A stretch of DNA of 51,240 bases from Bacteroidota bacterium (GTDB lineage Bacteria; Bacteroidota; Bacteroidia; Palsa-948), in contig JAHEYJ010000006.1 in NCBI GenBank assembly GCA_023251675.1, forward strand, positions 1 to 51,240. The letters are read 5' to 3'. Position 1 is the first letter of the stretch, and each line of letters opens with the position of its first letter. Positions 36,805 to 45,038 of the stretch are shown piece after piece. The notes beneath the pieces were generated by a model that made no database searches, was not told the origin of the DNA, and worked only from the letters and a program-made list of their open reading frames with translations. Made by a program: the position numbers and the translations under genes.

Positions 36805-39525
36805 TTATTCTTCATCAACTATGATTTTGCCGGCAGAAAAACCTTTGCTGCCCTGAATCTTTATGAAATAAATTCCGTTTGCAGGAAGTTTCTCAAATGT
36901 AAAATTATGTTTCCCGACAGATAATTTCTGATTATCAGCTAAGGAAGCAACTTCTTTTCCCATCACATCAATTAATTTTACGGATACTACGTCCTCTTCA
37001 GACAGAAAAGTAGTAATGATTGACGAATTGGAAATTGGATTGGGATAAACCGCCAGGCCATAAGGAGCATTGGCATCCGTTTCAAAAATAGATGTAGCGG
37101 AACAATTTGCTGTAGATGTTCCTACTTGTATAGCCACAGCCCTTCTTCCAATCACCTGTCCGTTGTTTGCCAGGGCACGAACACTCGCCCAGATAATTGA
37201 AGTATTGGGAATATTAACTATCCAGCTTAGCCAGGCAGTCGTTCCCTGTGACACCATGTATTTTGTTCCCATGGCAAACACTTCATATCTTGTTGCCCCT
37301 GTAACGGCATTCCATGACATTTCAAAATTGGAAGGGCATCTGGATATAATCTGGAGATTGGTGGGGACAGGAATAATATTAAAACCATTGTCGCTTACAT
37401 CGGATTTGCCGTTACGTGAAACTCTGATCAGGGCCTGGCTGGTTATACCTGACGGTACTACCCAGGAGTAATATCTTGCCGTTCCGGCAACAGTGGAGGA
37501 TAATGTGCTCCACGTGGTTCCTCCGTCAGCGGAATATTCAACTAAAAAATTTCCCGTTGTTCCTTGTGCATCCCACCGGATGTATTCTGTTTCGGCGGGT
37601 ACAAGACTTTCTCCACCCATAGGGTAGGTGACCGTGATACTATCCGTAATAAATTCATAAGTACCCCAGTACTCTTGTGGCCCCTGAGGTACCAGCGTTC
37701 CCGCTACATTCAATGTATACGTTCCGGTAGCCGGATTCAAAACAGAGACCTGTTCCATATTATTGTCGTTATCTGTTCCTTTAATTGCAGCTGTTCCCGG
37801 ATTTAAAAAATCAAGTTCCCATGGTTTATAAGTCAGGGTGGCAGCGGATACTGTAATATCCAGATCATTGATGAGTGCTTTTGTAACACCTGCTGCTGCT
37901 GCGGGATCCGCCCAGTACACCATTACTTTCATTTCAGTTACATTGGCCGGAACTGTAATTACATGTGTGTTAGTGGCGCCGTTTGCTATGGTAGAGGAAA
38001 AGTAGCGTTGATCTTTAATGGCATTGTATGCTTTCCACACATTGATCCTTCCCCATCCATAGGTATAATCAGGGCCAGCATTTCCAAGGTCTTCAGCCGT
38101 GTTCAGAACAATTGCTTTCAGCTGTGCAAGTTTGGGATCATTCCCGGAATTAAGATCGCGATAGGCATGAATCAACTGCGAAAAACATCCTGCGGTGGCG
38201 GGAGAAGCCATGGAAGTTCCACTCATTGTATTGTAAACATTATTCGGATAAGTAGACATGACGTTGTCTCCTTTTGTACAGATATCCGGTTTTATGCGGC
38301 CGTCCTTTGAAGGGCCACGGCTGCTGTATGATGTGATCAGATCTTTGTAATCCAATGCGCCTGCAGCAATTGCGTTTTTTCCGGATTTGTAACCTCCCGT
38401 AATGGTAGACCATGCGGTTCCGCTGTTGCCGCAGGAATGCACATTGAACATAGAAGGCAAAGATTCGACTTCCAGGTCTGACATTCTAGCCGTACTTGTA
38501 TAGCCTGCGTTTACCGCTTCGCCTAATGAATGATTGGTAACCCGGATCTTGTCAGTGCCATTGTACAAAGCGGTTAAAGCCGCGACACTTGAAATATCGG
38601 CAAACCCGTTTGAATAAATCAGGTTAGCGCCGGGTGCGTGGCCTCTGTATCGTGGATTTATATTGCCTGCACCAGCTAAAATTCCGGCTACGTGCGTGCC
38701 GTGATCTGCGGCTCCGGTGGAGAGCCCCCCGATTTGTCTTCCTTCAAAATCAACATGAGTAAAATATTCCCCTCCGTCGCCAATTGAAACCCCAACACCG
38801 CTCCCGTCATAATGAAGGCCGCTGACCATGTATGAATTAATTGTATTTGACCGGTGTTCCGAAGTGCCGGAATTGTTTTCAAGCGTAAAGGGTTCAACCG
38901 GCTCAACATATTGTATGAAGAAAAGCTGGGAGAGTTTGTTTACCTGGTTTCTTTTCACTCTTACGTTCACCGTTTGTGAAGCATCATCCTGGCTCAGGAT
39001 TTTAATTCCTTTTATCTTTTTCTTTAATTCGTTTGCAATCATGCCGGCTGGAATGTCTTTAAAATAAATCAGCACGATATCTGCTTTCCCTTTTACGAGT
39101 TCGGCTTCTTTAGGCAGTTTATTGTTTGTGAGAGAAGGATGTATTTTGTATTCCGGGCTGACCTGCAGAATGGCCCGTATGTTCCCGTTCTTGTTTGCCT
39201 TTGATAAATCAGCAGATTGGCTGACAGACGCATAGAAGGCATAATTGGGCAAGTAAACCAGAAGTTCAATGCCCATGGATTGGAGCTCTTGTTTCTCCGG
39301 GTCAGAAGGAATTTCTTTGAACTGCATGATGCGATAATATTTTCCATTGATAACCTCGTCCTGTAAAAATTTGAAGGAAGAAGCGCCCTTTGTGTTTTCG
39401 GAAGGATGAACCGCCCCGGATAAAAGGAGGATATCGTATTTTTTATCTGCCTCCTGAGCAGAAAGGATTACGACTGCTGACATTATTAAAGACGTAACCA
39501 GTAAAGGCATCAATATCTTTTTCAT
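36805..39525 (-). CDS. Secreted S8 subtilisin-like peptidase with T9SS type A sorting domain
   Basis: DHGTHVAGILAG, NTMSGTSMASPATAG; C-term VYPNPISNSSIITTF...GIYFIKIQGSKGFSAGKIIVDEE. Confidence 0.93.
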   Translation of the reverse strand: MKKILMPLLVTSLIMSAVVILSAQEADKKYDILLLSGAVHPSENTKGASSFKFLQDEVINGKYYRIMQFKEIPSDPEKQELQSMGIELLVYLPNYAFYASVSQSADLSKANKNGNIRAILQVSPEYKIHPSLTNNKLPKEAELVKGKADIVLIYFKDIPAGMIANELKKKIKGIKILSQDDASQTVNVRVKRNQVNKLSQLFFIQYVEPVEPFTLENNSGTSEHRSNTINSYMVSGLHYDGSGVGVSIGDGGEYFTHVDFEGRQIGGLSTGAADHGTHVAGILAGAGNINPRYRGHAPGANLIYSNGFADISSVAALTALYNGTDKIRVTNHSLGEAVNAGYTSTARMSDLEVESLPSMFNVHSCGNSGTAWSTITGGYKSGKNAIAAGALDYKDLITSYSSRGPSKDGRIKPDICTKGDNVMSTYPNNVYNTMSGTSMASPATAGCFSQLIHAYRDLNSGNDPKLAQLKAIVLNTAEDLGNAGPDYTYGWGRINVWKAYNAIKDQRYFSSTIANGATNTHVITVPANVTEMKVMVYWADPAAAAGVTKALINDLDITVSAATLTYKPWELDFLNPGTAAIKGTDNDNNMEQVSVLNPATGTYTLNVAGTLVPQGPQEYWGTYEFITDSITVTYPMGGESLVPAETEYIRWDAQGTTGNFLVEYSADGGTTWSTLSSTVAGTARYYSWVVPSGITSQALIRVSRNGKSDVSDNGFNIIPVPTNLQIISRCPSNFEMSWNAVTGATRYEVFAMGTKYMVSQGTTAWLSWIVNIPNTSIIWASVRALANNGQVIGRRAVAIQVGTSTANCSATSIFETDANAPYGLAVYPNPISNSSIITTFLSEEDVVSVKLIDVMGKEVASLADNQKLSVGKHNFTFEKLPANGIYFIKIQGSKGFSAGKIIVDEE

Positions 39526-39855
39526 CAGAAAATGTTTAGGTGTTTGGCGAAAGAACGGATAAAGGACGGAAAAGAAAAATGAATTTCCAAATTTTAGATT
39601 AAATAACTGCGTTTCTGATTAAACGCTACCCGGCAAGACAGTGATTTCAGCTTGTAATTCGATATTTTAGGAAATGAAGCTATTGCTGACATGAACCATG
39701 ATGTCATTTTGGGAAGGAAAAAAGAAGAGAAGATGTATGAGGTATAGCTACTTAAAATAAGCAGCGGGTTTGAATCAAGTGGGATAGAGGAGAAGCGTAA
39801 GTTATACTGAAGCGAGTGATCTCCAGAGCAATAATTATGATTTGCGGTGTTCTTT

Positions 39856-39892
39856 TATAAAAAAATGAAGGAGCAGCCAACTCCTTCATTTT
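39856..39892 (-). terminator. Rho-independent terminator downstream of the 39913-40182 cytochrome gene
   Basis: 12-bp perfect stem aaaatgaaggag-cagccaa-ctccttcatttt; on the minus strand it ends in a T tract. Confidence 0.8.
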
Positions 39893-39912
39893 ATTCAATC
39901 CTTATCTCTTTA

Positions 39913-40182
39913 TTATTGTGCCGATTTAAAAAATGCAATTATTTTATTCGTTTCATCCTCTGTAAGATTTGCGCGCAGCTTCATATGGGTGCCAATGACT
40001 TCCCATTGGGCTCCGCTGAAATCAGAAGAGGAAGGGGAATTGTGGCATCTTCCGCAGTTTTCCCCCCAAAGTTGTGTACCGCTTTTAGCTGTTACCGTTT
40101 GTGAAGCGACGCATCCGTTTAAGGTTATTGCTACACTTATTACAGCGGCAATGGGGATAAATAATAATGTTATCTTTTTCAT
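39913..40182 (-). CDS. Small c-type cytochrome, probable lipoprotein
   Basis: Signal peptide with NGC lipobox; WGENCGRCHNSP (CXXCH). Confidence 0.85.
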   Translation of the reverse strand: MKKITLLFIPIAAVISVAITLNGCVASQTVTAKSGTQLWGENCGRCHNSPSSSDFSGAQWEVIGTHMKLRANLTEDETNKIIAFFKSAQ

Positions 40183-40233
40183 ATCTATGATTTTTAGTTT
40201 TTATAAAACATTTTTTAATTTATAATGATTTTT

Positions 40234-41445
40234 TTATAAACCTACTGCAAGAAGAGCTAATAATTGGTTTTGTTTTGTTCCGTCAGGCATGGTTGTGATC
40301 TCATAGGCAAACCGTAATCCGCTGCGCCAGTTCAACCAATAGCAAAGCCCTATATCCATTCGGGTGATGATTCCTCCTTTCCCATTCTTGTCTTTTGGGC
40401 ACCATATAGCATCTTTAGGAAGAGCCATTGAACTGTATCTAAACATGAGTTCGGTTTTTTTGATGCACTTACCATGAGCCATTGAAGGGCGAATAGAAAA
40501 TTGCGCATAATAATTCTTCATGGTATTATCAAACGTGTAGGTAGTTGAATCCGTTAAGTAGTAATTGGCTTTATCAACGGTTAACGTATTGTATTGTCCT
40601 CTGAAGCTAATTGTGGACTTTATAGCTTCAATGCTTTTCAGATAGGAAAAATCTACTGCAGTGGCTGTTGCTCCAATATTTTCATATACGGTGTCGCCTA
40701 TATCCCCTGCCAAACCGTGTTTGCCTGAAAAACCGATTTCCAGCGATGAATTTGAAAAAGGTAAAATTCCGATTCGACCGCCAACTTCCTTATTGTTATT
40801 ATTTTCATCCAGCAGATTTTCATACTGTACAACACCTGTAGGCCTTCCGTTTTCATCTTTCGATAATAAGGGGCCATTTGAAACGAACATGGAATAATTC
40901 ATTTTAGCGCTTCCGAGCGGAATGCCGCCTCGTACGTCTATTCCCATGATCGCACCCCAGTAAAGATGTGTGTCATCCGGAAGAAGATCATCATTAGGCC
41001 GCAGATGAGAATTCGGAAATTTTTCAATATGTACAGGCTCCCATCTTTCTCCATAAGCGCCAAACGGTGTAAGCATTCTTCCGGCTCCTACCGTCATGAA
41101 TTTATTCAGCTTATAGGATATTTTAGCATATTCAAGTTCCATTTCGCCGTTGTTTATTTCTATTTCGCTTTCAAAAAACATTTTATCAGAAAGTTTCCAT
41201 AGAAACATTGGGCTGAAACCATAGGTATTAAAACTGTTTTTGACATTGGTCTTTATGGTGTCATTCATATTAGCGTGGAACCCAAACCAAGCGACCCCTG
41301 TTAATAGCATTTTCGTGTTTCCAGGAAGGGCCATAAGAATTTTTTGATTCTTTTCCGTCTGTGTTGAATCCTGTGCAGTCGTTTTATTTGCAATCGACGA
41401 CAGCAGGAGCGCGGCGATTACAAGGTATTTTGAAGATGTTTTCAT
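40234..41445 (-). CDS. Outer-membrane beta-barrel (porin-like) protein
   Basis: Signal peptide; alternating beta-strand pattern; terminal hydrophobic strand LLALLAVGL; upstream of the cytochrome in transcription order. Confidence 0.7.
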   Translation of the reverse strand: MKTSSKYLVIAALLLSSIANKTTAQDSTQTEKNQKILMALPGNTKMLLTGVAWFGFHANMNDTIKTNVKNSFNTYGFSPMFLWKLSDKMFFESEIEINNGEMELEYAKISYKLNKFMTVGAGRMLTPFGAYGERWEPVHIEKFPNSHLRPNDDLLPDDTHLYWGAIMGIDVRGGIPLGSAKMNYSMFVSNGPLLSKDENGRPTGVVQYENLLDENNNNKEVGGRIGILPFSNSSLEIGFSGKHGLAGDIGDTVYENIGATATAVDFSYLKSIEAIKSTISFRGQYNTLTVDKANYYLTDSTTYTFDNTMKNYYAQFSIRPSMAHGKCIKKTELMFRYSSMALPKDAIWCPKDKNGKGGIITRMDIGLCYWLNWRSGLRFAYEITTMPDGTKQNQLLALLAVGL

Positions 41446-41529
41446 AAATTTATTTATTGATTATGATTTATTTTTATTTTTAGCCGAATCAGGTGTTTTT
41501 TATATTGCTGTTGTATGAATTGTTGAGTT

Positions 41530-42243
41530 TTACTTTTTTTTGTTATCCGCATGATTGTTGCTGATTTTATTTAATTCGTCTATATTCAGAAGGGCAATTT
41601 TTTTATCCACCTTACCAATCAGGCCTTGTTTTTCAAACGTGGAAAGTTTCCGGCTTACTTCTTCATAAGAGGTTCCAGTCAGGGCTGCAATGTCTTTTCG
41701 AGAGAGGGTAATATTCAATACGCCTCGTTTATTTACACCAAAACTTTCCAGCATCAGTAATAAAGCTTTGGCGAGTTTTATAGTCGTATGTTTTTGCCTG
41801 TCAATGATCAATCTCTTATCCACCTTCTGCATTTCGCGGGTGTAATACCGAATTAATGCCATTGTGAATTCCGGATTAATCTTTAGTAAATCATTTACAA
41901 ACTTATTTTCAATCGTGCAAACCACCGAATCTTCTATTGACTGAGTGCCAATCGGCAGTATTTCATCCAGGGAAAATATATCCCCGAGAATATCGCCCGC
42001 CTTGGCGAAACGTAAAATCATTGTTTTTTCTTTTTTTCCGACGGAAGTATAAATTTTGAATGCGCCTGATTTAATGAAATAAATATTCCTATCACTCACT
42101 GTCCCAGCGTGAATAATATCTTTGTTTCGTTTAACAAAGATCTCTGTTACTTTTTTTTGCCAGAAATGTTTGCCGGAAAAATGCTGTTTAATCAAACAGG
42201 GGCCGTTCGTGCAAGCGGTGCAGTTTGTTTTTTTTATTGACAT
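41530..42243 (-). CDS. Crp/Fnr family regulator with FNR-like cysteines
   Basis: Cyclic-nucleotide-like fold plus HTH (SRKDIAALTGTSYEEVSRKLSTFEKQGLI); Cys8, Cys11, Cys16 and Cys109. Confidence 0.9.
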   Translation of the reverse strand: MSIKKTNCTACTNGPCLIKQHFSGKHFWQKKVTEIFVKRNKDIIHAGTVSDRNIYFIKSGAFKIYTSVGKKEKTMILRFAKAGDILGDIFSLDEILPIGTQSIEDSVVCTIENKFVNDLLKINPEFTMALIRYYTREMQKVDKRLIIDRQKHTTIKLAKALLLMLESFGVNKRGVLNITLSRKDIAALTGTSYEEVSRKLSTFEKQGLIGKVDKKIALLNIDELNKISNNHADNKKK

Positions 42244-42348
42244 AAAATCGAATCAAAAACATTTCTTTATTTTCTTCCTGTTTTTTTTGAGATAAACTTC
42301 AGGAGCAGTAATGACATACTATTTCTTGCCCTTCTCCCCGAAGAACTT

Positions 42349-42705
42349 TCAGTTCAGCATCGAATCTTTTTTCTTTTCATCACCTTCAGGGAATAATATA
42401 GAATTTACAAAGGATAGCGTTTGATTGAGGTCCGCTATAGTTTGATGCGCATCGGTAACGGTCTGGTTGATGTCGTCAATTGTTTTGCGTACTTCCAGAA
42501 GAGTTTGGTGCATCTCCATGAGCAGTGCATGGTCGGATATGGGCATCTGGTTGATAGAGGTTACCCATCGAATACTGCTGAGTATCTGTCGTATATCAGC
42601 CATGGTGTAACGGATATGCTGATTGTTTTCTTCTGCGAGTTTGTCCTTTTTTCCTGCGTTCTCGATCACTCGGGCTGTATTGGATGTTTTTCGGTTTCGT
42701 TTCAT
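42349..42705 (-). CDS. Hypothetical coiled-coil protein
   Basis: Heptad-like MHQTLLEVRKTIDDINQTVTDAHQTIADLNQTLSFV. Confidence 0.6.
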   Translation of the reverse strand: MKRNRKTSNTARVIENAGKKDKLAEENNQHIRYTMADIRQILSSIRWVTSINQMPISDHALLMEMHQTLLEVRKTIDDINQTVTDAHQTIADLNQTLSFVNSILFPEGDEKKKDSMLN

Positions 42706-42710
42706 TTTAT

Positions 42711-42881
42711 TTAATTTTCAAGAAAAGAGATATAAGATAGCCAACACATCCAGGCAATTATAAAAGACATGCATGCAACTAATACAACAATGCAGCCGAT
42801 CGGAGTTTTATTCGCCTTTCCTGCAGGGTCAGAAACCTGCTGCTTATAAAAAGGCCACCATGTTTTTAGTATTTGTTTCAT
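42711..42881 (-). CDS. Small membrane protein, 56 aa (missing from ORF track), paralogue of 42887-43039
   Basis: MKQILKTWWPFYKQQVSDPAGKANKTPIGCIVVLVACMSFIIAWMCWLSYISFLEN*. Confidence 0.65.
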   Translation of the reverse strand: MKQILKTWWPFYKQQVSDPAGKANKTPIGCIVVLVACMSFIIAWMCWLSYISFLEN

Positions 42882-42886
42882 TGATT

Positions 42887-43039
42887 TCAATTTATTTTAA
42901 ATGATATATAAACCAACCAGCATATCCAGGCGATCATTGAAACTGAAAAAGCCATACAAAGAACCAGTACAACAAAGCATCCGAAAGGCATATCCTCTTT
43001 CTGTTTATAAAAACGCCACCAGGTTTTTGGGGTCGCCAT
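42887..43039 (-). CDS. Small membrane protein, 50 aa (missing from ORF track), paralogue of 42711-42881
   Basis: MATPKTWWRFYKQKEDMPFGCFVVLVLCMAFSVSMIAWICWLVYISFKIN*. Confidence 0.65.
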   Translation of the reverse strand: MATPKTWWRFYKQKEDMPFGCFVVLVLCMAFSVSMIAWICWLVYISFKIN

Positions 43040-43050
43040 TTTTTATTTGT

Positions 43051-43221
43051 TTATTCTTCGGCTATTTTATGATTAATGTTTGTTGAACTGACTTGCTGAG
43101 TTGAGCTGTCATTGTTGATTTCATTGTAAGTATATAGAGTTACAGCTATAAAAAAAATCAGTAACACATAGTGAAGGACAATGGTTTTTTCAAGAAAGAG
43201 ATTGTATTTATGTGTTGCCAT
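43051..43221 (-). CDS. Small membrane protein, 56 aa (missing from ORF track)
   Basis: MATHKYNLFLEKTIVLHYVLLIFFIAVTLYTYNEINNDSSTQQVSSTNINHKIAEE*; one TM helix; directly upstream of the two paralogues. Confidence 0.55.
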   Translation of the reverse strand: MATHKYNLFLEKTIVLHYVLLIFFIAVTLYTYNEINNDSSTQQVSSTNINHKIAEE

Positions 43222-43409
43222 GAGAAATTTAATTTCTTTGTTAGTTATTCAAGTGACTTTAGAAATCTTCTCATTTTACCTTTTTATCAGGCGCTTTTCA
43301 CTTTTCAAATCATAAAATATTCCATTTATTCTTCAAGCTGTTCTATTTGAATGGACAGCGTTTGCTGACCTTGAATTTGATTCTTTGATTATCATCTTTC
43401 TATTTTAAT

Positions 43410-43535
43410 ACATCAGGGCAGAAGGCGGGGTATAACCTCTATAAAAAACCCCATGCCCTCTCCCTGCATTTATTCTCGGTGACAAATTTTTCTATCCTAA
43501 TGAGTTTACCAATTACGCGTTCATTGCCCTGATGT
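43410..43535. repeat. 126-bp intergenic segment with 11-bp terminal inverted repeats
   Basis: acatcagggca 43410-43420 and tgccctgatgt 43525-43535. Confidence 0.5.
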
Positions 43536-43591
43536 GAAAAATCATTAACCTTTTAGTGTTTTCGTTTATTCATTTTCATATTTGCACAACA

Positions 43592-44539
43592 TTAACCTTT
43601 ATGAAAATTCCAGCGCCTGGTTATATTAAAACCAATCAAATATTGGCTTTTAGTATAATCATTTTGGTTGTAGAAATTATTGTTTTGTGGAAGAATGTAT
43701 TGATAGTTGCCCATAAATATTTGGAACGTGTGGGCTATTGTAACGAATTCAATTCCAAAGCTGATATTGGGATGCGGGTTATTCGTGAGGTGCTGTGTAA
43801 GCGGCTGATCATAATTTGCAATAATGCCCAAATAATCCAGAACCATGTATCTTCCCAATACGGCAACTGCAGCATGCTGGTTTTTCATCTTTGGCTGAAT
43901 GCTGCCATCCGTGGCCCTGTATCCATCCACATTATTAAAGTAGGACATGCTGGGAGCTACTTGCGCGGAAAACTTATCGGTTATTTTCCGGGCAATAATT
44001 AACTGGTTGAAATAGGCAATACGATCCGCATTGCTCACGAAATTATCTTTCTTGGCAAGGGTAGATACAGCCATGTTTCCGTAATAAGTTACGCTTACAG
44101 GACAGCCGCCGGCCTTCGCTTGTTTGGAAATAGAATATTTGACATTTCCATCCCATTGCATTTTGTCTTTGCAGATGCCAATTCCTAATTGCAGATTATC
44201 AATTGGAACATAATTCCATCCTAAGCGGATATTTGCGGGAGCAAATAATCCGGCAAAATCGGAATACCCGTTATTGATGGTGCCAAAGCGGTGCTGGATA
44301 GCAAACTCAAACGTATTTTTAATGGGCACCATCACCGTTTGGTTATCAATAATATAAGTTCCTCCAAAGGTGTTTTTTACACGGGCTATTTTAATATCAG
44401 CCTTTTTACTTGCTGTACTATCCTTTTTACTTGCTGTACTATCCTGCGCATAGCCCTGGTTGCTAATGGCACTGAGGGCAAATACAACAATTCCGTAAAG
44501 CAGTTTCTTCAGGATAAATTGTTTTTTTAGTATTTTCAT
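43592..44539 (-). CDS. DUF5777-like outer-membrane beta-barrel protein
   Basis: FGGTYIIDNQTVMVPIKNTFEFAIQHRFGTINNGYSDFAGLFAPANIRLGWNYVPIDNLQLGIGICKDK. Confidence 0.7.
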   Translation of the reverse strand: MKILKKQFILKKLLYGIVVFALSAISNQGYAQDSTASKKDSTASKKADIKIARVKNTFGGTYIIDNQTVMVPIKNTFEFAIQHRFGTINNGYSDFAGLFAPANIRLGWNYVPIDNLQLGIGICKDKMQWDGNVKYSISKQAKAGGCPVSVTYYGNMAVSTLAKKDNFVSNADRIAYFNQLIIARKITDKFSAQVAPSMSYFNNVDGYRATDGSIQPKMKNQHAAVAVLGRYMVLDYLGIIANYDQPLTQHLTNNPHPNISFGIEFVTIAHTFQIFMGNYQYILPQNNNFYNQNDYTKSQYLIGFNITRRWNFHKG

Positions 44540-44559
44540 ATTATTTATTAATTGTTAGT

Positions 44560-44964
44560 TTAATTTTTCTTCGCTCCTTGTTTGATCCATGCAAGCACCA
44601 GATCATTGATGCCGCCCGGATTGGTAGGTTTCCCTAAAGGCATTGCCGGGTTTAGTTTGCCGGTTAGCCGCTTGTATAATGTGCTGTTTTCAGGATCCTT
44701 AATAAGAACGAAATCCGGATCATCCATTAAAGAAGTATATGCTTTAGTCGCCATTAAATCAGGCGCATGGCCCCCATCTGCATGGCAACCGCCCAGCGCG
44801 CAATTTTTTGTAAAGAGCGGCACCAGGTCTTTGCTGAAAGAAACTGTTTTGGAAATTACTTTGGGCGCGGGCTTGATGATAAGCGTAGTGTTTTTCTGAC
44901 ATCCCGTGATTGCAGCGATTAACATTACACCAAGCGCAAGCGTTGTTACTATTGTTTTTTTCAT
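44560..44964 (-). CDS. Secreted cytochrome c-like lipoprotein with CX4CH motif
   Basis: Lipobox AAITGC; DLVPLFTKNCALGGCHADGGHAPDL...LTGKLNPAMPLGKPTNPGGINDLVLAWIKQGAKKN. Confidence 0.75.
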   Translation of the reverse strand: MKKTIVTTLALGVMLIAAITGCQKNTTLIIKPAPKVISKTVSFSKDLVPLFTKNCALGGCHADGGHAPDLMATKAYTSLMDDPDFVLIKDPENSTLYKRLTGKLNPAMPLGKPTNPGGINDLVLAWIKQGAKKN

Positions 44965-45038
44965 GATGGTTATTTAATTGTCAATCGTTTTTAGATTTGG
45001 GTATTGAGACAAAAAATAATCTCAATACCCAACTCCTG

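Noticed and set aside
44404-44445. 21-nt direct repeat at the N-terminus of the DUF5777-like barrel (DSTASKKDSTASKK)
   Set aside because: Two-copy in-frame linker duplication after the signal peptide; common and unremarkable.
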